In this document: in pieces, positions 22,690 through 63,998 of the stretch
How positions within the stretch are numbered: the stretch's first letter is position 1
Layout of the letters: the number at the start of each line of letters is the position of its first letter
Assembly: GCF_905220565.1 (NCBI RefSeq)
Contig: NC_059404.1
Span: forward strand, 7,096,472 to 7,160,471
From: Melitaea cinxia
Taxonomy: Eukaryota > Arthropoda > Insecta > Lepidoptera > Nymphalidae
Direction: 5' to 3'
DNA length: 64,000 bases
Made by a program: the position numbers and the translations under genes
The notes under the pieces: generated by a model
What the model saw: only the letters and a program-made list of their open reading frames with translations
What the model was told of the DNA's origin: nothing
Database searches by the model: none

Positions 22690-23365
22690 ATAGTCGAGCT
22701 ATTTAACATAAAATAAAAATACAATATATTAACTTAACAGAGTGTAACACCAGTCTTATTACTTATAGTCAATTCTTACAAAGTACTATCAGGTACACAG
22801 TACGAATAGCTTAATGCGTATACTTTAGATACCAGTCGACTGACTTTCCACCAACGCAAACAAGAAATAAGAATCCACAATAAAAATCAACCCACAACCC
22901 TAGAGCTGAAAACGCTGCTTGACTGCCAAGAGCAAGTCATTTGAACAAACGAAATATTTTTTTAAAATCCTCCTTAAAACATGAATGACACGATGGTATG
23001 ATGATATTTTAATTTCATATAAAGAACCAAAATTTTAAAGAATAAACCTTCATAATAACTTTTAGGTCGAAACATGTGCATACACATACAAGAACATACA
23101 AGTTTAGTGCTTACACAAATTTAAATTTAAAATTTTATCTATAGAGGTAAAAGTATAAACGCTTTTTATACATTATACAATTGAATGAGAACATCTACTA
23201 ACACACGATCAAAATGTAATAGGGTAAGGTTGCTCAAGTCGTACTACCGCCTAAGTCGTACCTCGGTGATATCCCAGCTGTCGCGTATAAAAATTGTCAT
23301 GTGATGAGGTAGATCTGAACTAAATAGCCAAGCAAGCACGTGAAAACAATCTGACGGCCGGCCGT
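22690..23365. other. AT-rich DNA, nothing recognised
   Basis: No gene-like frame or named repeat seen before the copy 4 repeat begins. Confidence 0.4.
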
Positions 23366-23795
23366 GAAAAAGAATTATCAAAATCGATACACCCAGTAAA
23401 AAGTTATATCGGATTTTCAAGAATTTCCATCAATTTCTCTGGGATCCCATCATCAGATCCTGGTTTCCTTATTATGGTACTAAACTTGGGATATCTCCTT
23501 TCCAACAAAAAAAAGAATTATCAAAATCGGTACATCCAGTAGAATGTTATGTGGTATAATACAACGTAGGTCGACGAAAAAAGCGTCAAGTAAAAACGCA
23601 TTATTAGATATAGCTCGAAAAGTAGTTGTTAGATCTCAAATAAATTTAAATGGGACCAATTGGCACACACCACCTTTCGATTAAAAGAAAATTTGTCGAA
23701 ATCGCTCCACCCAGTCAACAGTTCTGATGTAACATACATAAAAAAAAATACAGTCGAATTGAGAACCTCCTCCTTTTTTGGAAGTCGGTTAAAAA
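23366..23795 (-). repeat. AACCGACTTC-family repeat, copy 4 (5' truncated)
   Basis: Begins inside the family at cgatacacccagtaaaaagt, includes the gggatcccatcatcagatcc block, and ends ccttttttggaagtcggtt at 23790. It faces copy 5 (plus strand) across about 140 bp, so the two could fold as a long inverted repeat. Confidence 0.82.
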
Positions 23796-23934
23796 GAAAT
23801 ACTAGTGATAAAACCACCTTCGCAAATATGCATTATTTAATAACAAACATTAGTAGTATAAAAAAGGTTACAATGAGTGAAGCCTAAAAGATATAGGATA
23901 TATAGACATAATTATGCTGTCGCCGACTTTTTTT

Positions 23935-24552
23935 AACCGACTTCGAAAAAAGGAGGAGGTTCTCAATTCGACTGTATTTTTTTTTTTTTTTTTTTATGTA
24001 TGTTACATCAGAACTTTTGCCCGGGTAGACCGATTTCGACAAATTTTGTTTTAATCGAAAGGTTTTGTGTGCCAATTGGTCCCATTTAAATTTATTTGAG
24101 ATCTAACAACTACTTTTCGAGTTATATCTAATAATGCGTTTTTACTTGACGCTTTTTTCGTCGACCTACGTTGTATTATACCGCATAGCTTTCTACTGGA
24201 TGTACCGATTTTGCTAATTCTTTTTTTGTTGGAAAGGGGATATCCCTAGTTTGATACCATGATAAGGAAACCAGGATCTGATAATGGGATCCTAGAGAAA
24301 TCGAGGGAAACTCACGAAAATCCGCAATAACTTTTTACTGGGTGTACCGATTTTGATAATTTTTAATTCAATCGAAAGCTGATGTTTATCATGTGGTTAC
24401 ATATAAATTTTATTGAGATCTGATAACTACTTTTTGAGTAATCTTTGATAACGCGTAGTTGCTTATCTATTTTTTCGTCGATCTACGTTGTATTACTTGT
24501 CGATGTAATTGAAGTCGGTTTTTTTTTCGTTTGCGAGCAAACACAATTATTT
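23935..24552 (+). repeat. AACCGACTTC-family repeat, copy 5 (near full length)
   Basis: One of the two fullest copies. It runs aaccgacttcgaaaaaagga, a poly-T run, atgtatgttacatcagaact, aatcgaaaggt, gtcgacctacgttgtattat, ggatctgataatgggatcct, gtcgatgtaattgaagtcgg and the edge cgtttgcgagcaaacacaat. Its length of about 618 bp defines the family. Confidence 0.85.
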
Positions 24553-24559
24553 AATTTTT

Positions 24560-24798
24560 AATCGCGATCAACCCTCTCATACATAATTTTGGTTAGCTTT
24601 AACCATTTACGTAGCGCACGCAACATTTCTTGTAAATGCTCAGCTCCTATTGTTTGAAGCTTGATGTTATCTAGCCTATAGCCTTCCTCGGTAAATGGAC
24701 TATCTAACACAAAAATAGTTTTTCAAATTCGAACCAGTAGTTCCTGCGCTTAAACAAACAAACAAACAAACTCCTCACCTTTATAATATCAGTATAGA
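24560..24798 (-). mobile_element. Helitron fragment with intact 5' end
   Basis: The reverse complement starts TCTATACTGATATTATAAAG after an A, then gtttgtttgtttgtttaagc, tactggttcgaatttg, gttagatagtccatttacc and gaggaaggctat. It is the same family as 51214-51822. The CTAG end is missing; the fragment stops against the copy 5 repeat. Confidence 0.75.
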
Positions 24799-26099
24799 TA
24801 AAAAACTAATGTAAACATTACACATATTACAGACTTCAACGCGCTCAAAGCGTTTTATTAAGATGAAACAAATTGAATTTCGAAAAGTAGGTAAAGTTTA
24901 TTAAAAATTCAAATTATATGAAAGTGAGATAAACAATCGATAAAAAAACGTTGTATTTGTTTGATAATTCTAAACGATTTGATAACAAATGATTCTTAAG
25001 TTATGCATTGTAAATATGTATAGGTAACATTATAAAATTTCGAAAATATGTAATTTGTATAACCATATTTCACAATCGCTCAATGAATATACGTCTAGCC
25101 TTTAGTCTCACAATGAATAAAATTTAAATAAATGTCACAGCAAATAATTTCCTTCCTTATTTAAAAAATATGGTAAATTTTATTTTACCAAGGCCCATCT
25201 ATATATCTTTAATCGTCTATTTAACCTAGTTCGATGCGCTTAATTTTTTTGTGTATACAATAACGGTCATACTTTATTGCAGTCTGTAATATCGTATTAT
25301 ATTGATAGCTATTTGTATTATATTTCAAGTATTTCCTATAGCCTCTAGAGTTTTTGCTCTGAAAAAGACTAACAAGTACAAGGCTATTACTTATTGGAAC
25401 CACCACATTTGTACAATGTTAATGTACTATAAAGAATGAAATATTTAATTTATAATATGTCCAAGCTGATATAATAATTTTTCTTTGTTTCATTTGTTCC
25501 TGCAGACATTGGCATTGAGAACGTTTTAATTTCATTTGCCTTTTTATTTTTCGGTAAGGCCACACAGTGGAAACTGGAAAGTCACAATGTAGAAAAAACT
25601 TCCTAACATTCTTAATATATTTTATTCAGATATAACGTTTTTTAAATATAATATTACACTGTATTTATTTTAAATGTATTTGGTTTAAAGTATTGTGTAT
25701 GATTAAAATTTATTTTATGAAAAATTGTACGTACCGCATAATATTATCCACAGCTCCATTGTAAAAATTTGTATCCACAATGCAATGCTCCATAAAATTT
25801 TAAAAACTTTCCATTCAGAATTTATTTATTATTTACGTATATAACCGTAACAAGAAAGCCGACGATCTCGCGTGCGGGTGGCGCGCTTCGCGTATGAAAT
25901 GACTTTAAATGATTCGACAATCGACACCTTAGCACTGCACTTACGAGTGTAAGCCCTCCAGTTGTTAAAACGTATATTTTTTCTCGCTTCGACTGTTATT
26001 ATATTCTCTAACAAAGCCTTAAAAAACCATCTTTATGATTTTAATGAAACTACTTCAATTTACGTCAATAATTATAATATCTACAATACACTTTATTAG
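24799..26099. other. AT-rich DNA, nothing recognised
   Basis: A GC-richer patch at 25855-25910 (gcgtgcgggtggcgcgcttc) is the only unusual composition. No frame or splice pattern supports an exon there. Confidence 0.4.
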
Positions 26100-26275
26100 G
26101 GATAAATCAAAAACTGCTCGTCAGATCTCACTCAAATTTAAAAGGGACTGTGCTTGTTTATTTAAATTTTGAAAATAAACATGACAAGCACCAGCTTTCA
26201 AAATAATAATAAAAAATCATCAAAATCGGTACACCGATTAAAAAGTTACGAGGTACACCACAAAAAAAAATTCTA
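26100..26275 (-). repeat. AACCGACTTC-family fragment
   Basis: Carries ctgctcgtcagatctca, gacaagcaccagctttc and atcatcaaaatcggtacacc, all from the middle of the family in reverse orientation. Both termini are absent. Confidence 0.6.
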
Positions 26276-27657
26276 ACCTTTAAATTTCTATTATATAAGA
26301 ACTTGATCAAACCGAGTGTCGAGACAAACTTATTTGAACTAAACTTGACAATGGTATTGTCATGCTTAACACAACCTCTATATAAACTGGGATTCAACAA
26401 AAAAGTATTCGAAATTATAGAGCCAGTTAATGTTAGTAATTATTAATTTATCTCCATATCTATAAGCTCATTAATATAGTATGCAACTATTATAATTAGA
26501 CTAACTTTCCATTGCAAAAATATTTGTATTTCATTAAATCGAAAGTTCTGTAGATAAGCTTCATAATAATTATTTTAATTAATTTACCTTCTTTATAAAA
26601 ATAAAAAATTGTAACAAAAATGATCCCTCCTAATGTGTGATAGGGAAGACCAATTTTAATACCACCATTTGGACAATCATAGCGTAAAATTGTGCTAGTG
26701 CGCCTCTTTCCCACACTTAAAATTTTTTGTTATATATTACCAAATTAAAAATAAATATTGTAATAAACTAAACAATTTCATAATTTACTGTTTTAAACTA
26801 TTTTTATCATTACTCACATAATTACAACACTTTACAAAATTCTGAACTGAGATATTTCGCAAAGAAATTTAAAATAATTTAACTATTGTTTAGGATCACT
26901 GAAGTTTTTAATTATTAATGAAATATTTATAAAAAAAGAAGTGCAAGGACACATGCGTTTGCACACCTGTAACCATGTACATGCGTATATATAACAAGTG
27001 TTAACTTGTGTTAACGTGCCTCCTTCCCACACTTTAAAGTTTCAAGAACAATAAAAATAGTACTTGAATATGAATTGTCATTGTTAAGTTATCAAAGAAT
27101 AACTTGAAGATTTCTTTAATGAATCGATTTGGCCTTGAATTGACTTATTGATTATGTGTATACTCATAAGAATTGGATATGTAGAAATCTCATCGACTAT
27201 TTAAATATTCTTACTTGTCATGTATTTTAATTTTGTTTTTTTTTTCCTAATCTAAATTAACTTACTGCAAAGTCAAATGCAAACACACCTAATACTTAAA
27301 ACTTTGAAATCACACATAGTCCAAGTAAGAGAAAAAAAATTAACTAATAATTAATTTAATCTTTTTTATATATTAAATATCGTTTGAAAATATACATACA
27401 ACATTATGCTATGTTTCAGTAAGGTAATATATAAATGGTATGTATATTATTTACGACAGGAAATGTAAAATATGAAACCGTTGAATTTTTTTTAGTTTAA
27501 AATTCAATAATACTTAAGTATTATGTCACATTATTTCAAAAATTCATCCGCTGATCTTGAATCCTCTTAAATATACTACGTAATAGATGTTCAATAGCTG
27601 AATCTCGTACCTGCTCCAAGGGTTAAATTTAAACCCTATTTTCTTTAAAAAATTTAT
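26276..27657. other. AT-rich DNA with a short direct repeat
   Basis: gtgcgcctctttcccacact at about 26698-26717 recurs as gtgcctccttcccacact at about 27016-27033. The minus-strand frame over the first (26496-26714, GKRRTSTILRYDCPNGGIK..) has no known domain. Otherwise nothing was recognised. Confidence 0.4.
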
Positions 27658-27670
27658 AGCTTGTGTAACG

Positions 27671-27731
<61 letters not shown>

Positions 27732-28262
27732 TTTTATTAGCCCACAAAACTGACTACAATCGTTTAATATAGACATATAAAGTGAAGGACAAAGTGTAAA
27801 GTAGGTATGTACAATTGAGTCTCCTAGATGTGGACATAGCATGCATTTCACAAAAAAAAAAAAAACAAAACTAAAATCAAAACAGGTAACTTAACAATAG
27901 TGCAAAATCAAAAGTTAGGAATATAAAATACTAAACACATGCAGTTCAAATAATAAAAGAAAAACAAATTAAACATTTCAATATAAAAGAGGGAAAATTA
28001 ATTACAATAGAAACCTAAAATACTGTACAGCAATATACAATTTAAACACGTAGCTCATTATACAGCTTATTTTTAACTGTAGCTATACTATCACAGAAGA
28101 TATCTATTACGTCTCTCTTTCCGTTTGCGAAAAACTGCATTCTGTGCAATGGACTATGTCTACCAAGATTACTTTTTACTCTGGGCAAACTAAATATCTT
28201 ACGGTTATGTAAGCGGCAACCCTTACGAGGAACAAGCAAATTAAGGCGTTCAATCAATTCAG

Positions 28263-28307
<45 letters not shown>

Positions 28308-28320
28308 CGTTACACAAGCT
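27658..28320. repeat. inverted arms with (TA)n tracts around a LINE tail
   Basis: agcttgtgtaacgat at 27658-27672 is repeated exactly in reverse complement at 28306-28320. Each arm runs inward into an alternating TA tract (about 27673-27722 and 28266-28305). A LINE tail fills the space between. The outer parts form one palindromic (TA)n sequence into which the LINE probably inserted. Confidence 0.8.
27723..28260 (-). pseudogene. LINE 3' end with poly(A)
   Basis: Minus-strand bases 28260 to 28042 encode a C-terminal LINE polyprotein tail: ELIERLNLLVPRKGCRLHNR, KIFSLPRVKSNLGRHSPLHR, MQFFANGKRDVIDIF, then a stop. The layout LPR..N..RHSPLHR..N is typical of Jockey/CR1-like elements, and the clade is tentative. 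About 300 bp of 3' UTR follow, ending gtgggct, AATAAA and an A-run at 27723-27736. The copy is heavily 5' truncated and has no catalytic domain. Confidence 0.75.
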
Positions 28321-28633
28321 GATAATATAATAAATAAAATATAACATTGACAAAGCGGATACAGTTCGTCCGTCAGTCCTTGATGTGATTTTTAATCTCA
28401 AAATTGCAACTTACCTATCCTGTCAATAACTACAAATTACGGCAATGTTCAACTACTTAGACACAACAAGTAAAATAATAAATATATTGGGGGACCAGAA
28501 AATAATGTCTTTTTACAGTAAATTCGGATAAATCAATTTCTTACAAGTTTTTATTTTTAGCCCATGATGTAATCACCAACGCGTTGGCAATAAATAACCT
28601 TTTGCCATCTATCTTTGCCATTTTTATATCAAC

Positions 28634-28963
28634 GTATTCAGCCTGTAACATCCCACTGTTGATCATGGGCCTCTTTCTCCATATACGAGAAGGATTGGAG
28701 CTTAATCCACCATGCTGCTCCACTGCGGTTTCGCGAATATGTTCCCTACTATAAGTAACGATCGCTATCAATTATTTATGATAACAACCGGGACTGACGG
28801 TTTAATGTGCTCTTTGAAGCGCGGCGCCACACACACAAGGACAGACATCCAAACCAAAAAGAAATGTTTGTACAAATACAAATATCCATCCTGATCGGGA
28901 ATCGAACCCGCAAATTGTCGATGTTTAAGGGCGACTATTCGCACCACTACACCAAAACGATCG
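28634..28963 (-). mobile_element. tRNA-headed SINE, family A relative, with target duplication
   Basis: The reverse complement begins cgatcgttttggtgtagtgg (box A region) and has box B cgggttcgattcccgatc. It shares the family A body (cggttgttatcat, gatagcgatcgttac, gtggattaagctcc, aaagaggcccatga, gtgggatgttacaggctg). A 13-bp duplication with one mismatch flanks it: tttttatatcaac at 28621-28633 and tttttatgtcaac at 28964-28976. The head differs from the other family A copies, so it may be a subfamily with another tRNA-derived head. Confidence 0.85.
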
Positions 28964-29044
28964 TTTTTATGTCAACCGTTTTTTTTATTATTTAGACGTG
29001 TTACAGTAAACGAAAAAATAAATAAATAAATGGAAATCCAATGG

Positions 29045-29830
29045 TGCAATGTCCAGCCAGATTAGTGGTAAGGCAGTACCTCCCATCCTAATCCAATTTT
29101 CTATTCAAACGCTGGATATTTTTCAATTAGGTAATGATTGACTTAATCCATCTAATTGTTCACAATAAAATTCTATGATAGCAGTTTCTCCAGGTTTATG
29201 CACTTCAAAATGGACGCGTCCACGAATACTCTACCTAATACACAAGCACTAATTGTGTAGCAGTCCTTTGTGGTGGTTCATTCGGAGAGGGCCACTGTTT
29301 TGTGCGTTTTTGATTATCATACATGACCCATTTTTCATCTGCAGTCAGCAAGCGATCAAAAAAACGGTAAGATTTGACAGTTACTCAATTGCCTGACACG
29401 GATTTGCTTCCACTTCCACCCTTAAAACGTAATTGTCCAAAGTTATTGGTCATTCTGATTGACGTGAGTCAGAAAGATCGAAATTACCGGATTTGAATTT
29501 AGAAAACAACCTTTGGCAGTTACGAATATCTAAGGTACTTGGGTAAACATTGCAAATGTTTTTGGTAACAACTTACTTTTACTACCTTTGTGAAACTCCA
29601 AAAACATACAATGGCGGATATGAACCTCTAGATGGTGAATGAATATCTGGTATTTGGCTAGCCATTTCACTCAAAATGGCGAAAGAAAATTTAAGGTTTA
29701 AGTTTTCACAACTAAACAAGTCAATTTGACTTTGAAATGACGACGCTGGCACGACTTCCAACTACGCAATGAACTCATAAACGATAAAGAAGCACTGACA
29801 TGCGCGGAAACGTCAATACCGTCCTCCCCT
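29045..29830 (-). pseudogene. decayed, internally deleted mariner
   Basis: On the minus strand, pieces of a mariner transposase appear in order. The N-terminal region (IRHCMFLEFHKGSKSK, about 29560-29640) is followed by a deletion. The first catalytic segment is FFDRLLTADEKWVMYDNQKR with KQWPSPNEPP (about 29255-29365). Then come HFEVHKPGETAIIEF and YCEQLDGL (about 29145-29215), and a last piece resembling the WEVLP stretch near 29080. The second and third catalytic aspartates are lost, and frameshifts separate all pieces. I found no terminal repeats. It is a different, older lineage than the mariner at 4522-5802. Confidence 0.78.
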
Positions 29831-30092
29831 CTTTATACAAAAAATAAATAAATAAATAACAATAAATAAATAGAAGGAAAGCATTTTCCCCTGTCTCGAC
29901 TTATTCAACATGCTTTCACTCTCAAACGGCTCAGCTTTCTTTTGTTGTGGAGTTGAGATGCATAAAAATATTACTATGAAAAATATTTATCATTTTAATG
30001 AATTGATATGATTTTTTAATGCAAGTTGTCTTAATTAGCTAATGCTAAATTATGTTAAATATATTTGAGATAAACCTGTAATCTTTTACTTA
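29831..30092. other. AT-rich DNA, nothing recognised
   Basis: Only a short (aaat)n run at about 29840-29870 stands out. Confidence 0.4.
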
Positions 30093-30490
30093 AGGAGTCG
30101 TCCATTTATCACGTGAAGATCGAAAGGGGGGAGGGGTGCGAAAACCGTCACGAAATATCACAAGGAGAGGCATATGGAGATATCACGTGTATTTATTTTT
30201 CGTTAACGCGCGATTCCTAAGCCAAAATAATTATCAAAAAAAACATATTACCTTGCAACCTGTTGGGGGCAAGAAACTTGTATCACAATAAATGTTTTAC
30301 AATTTAATCAGATTCCACCTGTATTTAAAGATAACATTCCGAAAATTTCAATTTACTTTGCACAAAAAAAAAACATATAATTTTTGGGTATGAATATAAA
30401 ACGTCTAAAAACACACACCTAATCTAAAACATCATCAAATATCACCAAGTTAGGGGGTTAAATGGTGGCTAAAATCATCACTTGCGTCTT
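30093..30490. repeat. possible DNA-transposon remnant (GTCATCCAT type)
   Basis: The left edge ttaaggagtcgtccatttat followed by cacgtga resembles ataaggggtcatccatatat followed by tacgtca at 37061-37086. Inside are ggggggaggggtgcgaaaac and tcacgaaatatcacaagg; near the right end is a half-inverted echo, aatatcaccaagttaggggg. I cannot fix the right terminus. Confidence 0.4.
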
Positions 30491-30659
30491 GCTTAATGAA
30501 CGTCTAAGATAAAACACTCAATACCGATTATATCTTAATTAGCTATTACACTTACGTAGTAACTATTTAGTAATCTGGGTCTACACCAATCTCGAGTATT
30601 AGTGCAGTGATTTAAATATATTTTTGAGGCAGATAACGTTGCAATGTACTGTTTATTGT

Positions 30660-30915
30660 TACCGTCTTCCAAAAAAGGAGGAGGGTCTCAATTCGATTGT
30701 TTATTTTTTTATTTTTATTTTAATGTTCCTTTAGAACTTTTTACTGGGTGAACCGATTTCGATGATTCTTTTGTAATCGGAAGATTATGCTTGTTTCGTA
30801 GTCCCATTTAAATTCAATTGAGATCTGACGGGAATTTTATGAGTTATCTCTAACAATGTGTATTTACTTGACTGCTTTTCTTCTACCTACGTTGTAATTG
30901 AAGTCGGTTTTTTTT
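30660..30915 (+). repeat. AACCGACTTC-family repeat, copy (short)
   Basis: Starts accgtcttccaaaaaaggag, continues ggagggtctcaattcgattg and ttactgggtgaaccgatttc, and ends cctacgttgtaattgaagtc plus gg-T run. The central half of the family is missing. Confidence 0.78.
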
Positions 30916-31794
30916 AAATAAATAAATATAACATAGCACCTTATACCTCAAGGATATCAATACAATTGAACGTTTACTTATACAAGTAGACAGTTACCAT
31001 GACCTTGACATTAAAAATGAGTAACTGCGACAGTCAAAATTTTACATTAGAGTAGCATCGGTTATTATAATAGTATTTGTAGCTGATGATAGACGTCGGC
31101 AATAACACATCATATGTATTAGTTGTTTATTTCTCGAACAAGAGGCGATTCATATTGTTCCTTGTTGTCGTTTGTCCATATGGACCTAGGTGTTAAAATG
31201 ACAAAATATTTCTCAATCAAACATATCTAATTTTTTCTAGTTAGCAGATTATAACAGCAAACACGTAGACTGTCCTCCTGTCGATTAATAGTTGCAATTT
31301 GCATTAATAGACGTATAGCAATTTTCAACATTTAATTTAATGTATACCTTACTATTGGTATCTATTTAATTTAAAGTATAAATATTTACAGAAAACTAGC
31401 ATCTCACTAAGTGTTCTAAATTTTGTGTGATATAACAAACTGAAATCGTGGAGCAGCCATCCAGAAATTACATGACATTATTTCGTGATATTAGAAGTTG
31501 TTATTGGTGAGATTTCTCTCAAGTAGAAGATAGAAGTCGATATATCGTCGAGAGATTTTCGCCCTGAAGAACCCTTTTAATTGTTTCATTATAGAACAAT
31601 GGCGGAAACACATACATGAGCTATTGTTGCAGGAAAAGCCGTGTCGTTCAAAAGAATCAACCTAAATTAACCTGCACAGTGAAGCTCCCTACTGGACACC
31701 CACATCAATTCTACAACTTTCATTATGTGTTTAGTGATTATTGATTATAATTATTAATTATCTGTGGACCATTATATAATTAGTATAAAGCCTA
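30916..31794. other. AT-rich DNA, nothing recognised
   Basis: No supported gene or repeat. Confidence 0.4.
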
Positions 31795-32400
31795 CCTAAA
31801 GGGTCGTACTGATAAGATTTCTGATGCTCCTAGAGATTTCATCAATGTAGCCCAAGGCACAGTGCAGAGGTCTGTTTTAGGACCACTAAATTTTTGTCAT
31901 ACGTAAACGACGTTACCACTTATATAACACACAATACCTGTGATCACTTCAGCGACGATACATGTCTTGTCATCGGTAGAGGATTACCTACAAGTTTGTA
32001 TTCGACAGTCTGTCTAATGGTGTCCTACATGACTCTGCCCTTGTTTTTTACAAATTTAAGCTCATGCATCAAGTAATCGTATGTTAATACATTACTTTTT
32101 CATATATAAATGCTCATGATCATAAATTTATCCATTTGTTTGTTCCATTGGATTACAGTTGTCCTATAATTGAGCTTGTTAACCACGCACACATATCTTA
32201 GTCTTGTTATCGACAGAAGATTAAAGTGAGGGTCCAGGTTGATCATGTATGTAACAAACTGAGGCAATTTTTGACTAATATAAAATTTTTAAAGAATCTT
32301 TGTCCTCCCATAACTAAAATCGTGTCGTGTAACATATCACTATCATCACAATTGGTGTTGGCCTTATCTAGCGACTGTGTACGGTCACTGTCACACTAAA
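31795..32400 (+). pseudogene. LINE reverse transcriptase fragment, frameshifted
   Basis: Plus-strand translation across several frames gives AQGTVQRSVLGPL (the PQGSVLGP block), YVNDVTTYI and SDDTCLVIG (a changed form of the DD active-site block, normally ADDT). Further on come HTHISLVIDRRLKW, VCNKLRQFLTNIKFLK and LCPPITKIV, matching the segment after the palm in Jockey/CR1-like LINEs. Stops and frameshifts are frequent, and no ends or tail were identified. Subfamily uncertain. Confidence 0.7.
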
Positions 32401-32446
32401 ACTACTCTATTACACATTATGTCTTAGACCTATCAGTTCAGTCTAC

Positions 32447-32690
32447 AACGCTTTGGCGCAGCGGTCACAGCATTGACTGATGTGCTTACGATCGCGGGTT
32501 TGATCCCCACACATGTCAAACATTTGCATTAGCCAGTTAGATATTTTTCGTGATCTGGGCGTTAGTGCTCGTGTATTGTGTGTTTTCGGACACAGCAGAA
32601 AAATCCTACTGGGGGACGTTAAGTGTGAAGCGTTTATTGTAATTATTATTATTTATCCTCTATCGACTATTGCTGACGGCAATTACACGT
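32447..32690 (+). mobile_element. tRNA-headed SINE, different body
   Basis: The head ctttggcgcagcggtcacag with box B cgggtttgatccccacac is close to family A. The body after the gatctgggcgtt phrase is different (gtattgtgtgttttcggaca, actgggggacgttaagtgtg). It ends in an ATT-rich tail (attattattatttatcc). Confidence 0.7.
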
Positions 32691-32699
32691 TTTTTAATG

Positions 32700-35081
32700 T
32701 TTGAGTGTCTGTCTGTATTTCGATTACGTGTCCCGACTATAGTTCTGAACAAATTGTACTAAAACTGGGCATTCCTTGTATTCATAGAGCAAACTAAAAC
32801 AATCAACGTGTGTGGTTTAACAACCAGTCAAAGGTGTGATCGTTCCGTACATATTCAAGGTATTTATTTGGTTTTGATTACTATTTCAAGGTCTTTAGTA
32901 ATGTAACTTAACACTTTTGATTCGGGTGGGACTTAAATAATATTATCTAGTCATCCGTGACCATAGTGTCTGCAACGTCACCGAAATATCGTGAGTCTCA
33001 AAATGACAATAGCGTTAAGTCCCGTTGAATCAAAAGCGTTCATGTACAAAAACGTAACGTACGTACTATTAAATATAAAAAAAAATGTATGTCGTATTTT
33101 ATATAAACCATTAGTTATTGAGAAAAATATATTTATTTAAAACAATCTTGACTATATTTACAACAATAACTCACAAAAAATACCATATTACACAGTTGTA
33201 AACAAGAATATGATAGAAAAACTTTTAAATGCATATAATGTTTGATACAATAACGGTTATGAGTTATATTTTACGAGTTGAACACAATAACTACATATTA
33301 TATAATATAGAATTTTGGCACAGTAATGGTGATAAGCTGAAGCTTAGTAGATATTCTCACTCAGATACTCTCGTAACCTAACTTCAATAAGGTAAAAGTG
33401 AGTTGACGTAATTATTTTCTTGACAATTTATATACAGACTTATGTTCTAATCTATGTAAACTATAACATAAAAATGAACCTTTATAGAAAAGATCTCACT
33501 TATCATACTTGTTAATTTAACACGTCAAACGCCACGCGAAACATCAGTGTGACATGAACGAAATCTTGTAAACAAATTCTTATATCAACTATTTTTTTTT
33601 TTCAATACTGTTTTGTTGTTCTAAATACAAAATTATTGGGCTTATAAACAATAGACTACGCATAAGAACTATAGAATATCGCTAACCAGACGCTATTTAG
33701 AAACTTTTAACGAAAAATTTGCTAGAAAATTGCCAATGAAGCCAAATTTAACAATTAATATATTTCTTAAAATCAAATCTAAGATAGGTATAGATATGCT
33801 GGATACTTGTAGGTAAAACAAAATAATAACTTTACCTGTAATCTCTATTTAACTTGTTTGTCACTAGTCTCTCTAATAAAAAGATAGTTTTAAATAATAT
33901 TTTACGTGGTGTTTAATTTGTTAAAAATATTTGTATATATCTAATTATTATGTAACATGAGACAACTACAACTTAACTGTATCGTCTTACTTTTGATATT
34001 AGTAGTGTATTCCAGTTTATGCGTACGCAGGAACTTTTGGCCCTTTTTAATGTATTTTGTACGTACTGATGTTGAAAATTTTTAAATACCCATGTATAGC
34101 GACTGCTATTTGTATTCAAAATATATATCGTTGTATTACTAACATTTCAAACGCACGTACGAAGCAATAAAAACGTTTGTGAAAGGTACCTTCCAAATTT
34201 ATCTGTATCGCTTCGCTTGGTTCGGTTTTTTCTTTTTCTTTATTCACGATTTTATGCGGAAAATAATTTTATATCAAGTAGATAATATAATAATAACGGT
34301 TTTAGAATCAAAACAAACACTTTAAACAACAAATATAACATTGAATAACAAGAATTATTTTCATATCTACCTAGGCGTATTACTCAATTTTCAAATTATT
34401 ACCTATTTAGCTTGAAAAAATAACTATTGTATCTATGAATAACTTTTCGTTTTGCTTTGATGAACGCTTTTATGCTATTATTGTACCTACTGTAGTCTCA
34501 TAAAAAAACACAAGCTCCCGTGCTTATTTACATTGCAGTTAAGAACTGTTTCATGTTGCCTCATACTAAAATTACTTTACCTAATTGTTCGTTGCACACA
34601 TAGTTGTAATCTCGTTGTAGTTAAGAACTTGAATTTCCAAGGAATGACTTACACACACAAGCTTACACATAGAAACTATTTTTTTTGTCAAATTTAGTCA
34701 AAATAAAAAATTGGCTTAGTCTTAAAATATTAATATATTCCAGTTTATATGGGTGTATTTGATAGACTTATATCATACATCCCTACGGCAAAAAAAAACC
34801 ATGTATATAACCATGAATTCATAAAAAAAGAGGCACAAATGGCAAGGAATGCAGAAGAACTGTATTTAAAATGTTGACTCCCAATAAAATAGACTAACAA
34901 GTATTTATTAGCTAACTTTTACAACGTCGTGAACTAACAAACAAACTATAGAATTTATTAAGACGACTACGAAAAGTTCTTAAGATAAGAAAAACAACAC
35001 AGAATAAGAACCTGTAATGTTGGATGGTTCTCATAAAATGTTTTAAACAATATTAAGCATACTATAGAATACTAATTAAAT
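32700..35081. other. region downstream of the chitin-binding gene
   Basis: 2.4 kb without a recognised gene. Because the host gene runs on the minus strand, its 3' UTR should lie in the right-hand part. A possible AATAAA signal (TTTATT on this strand) is at 34904-34909, about 175 bp past the stop codon; others lie further left. The true poly(A) site cannot be chosen from sequence alone. Confidence 0.4.

Positions 35082-63998
<28,917 letters not shown>

Noticed and set aside
27544..28401. Open frames with long Ile-Tyr runs as proteins
   Set aside because: The runs are translations of (TA)n. Only the LINE C-terminal part at 28042-28260 has protein-like sequence.
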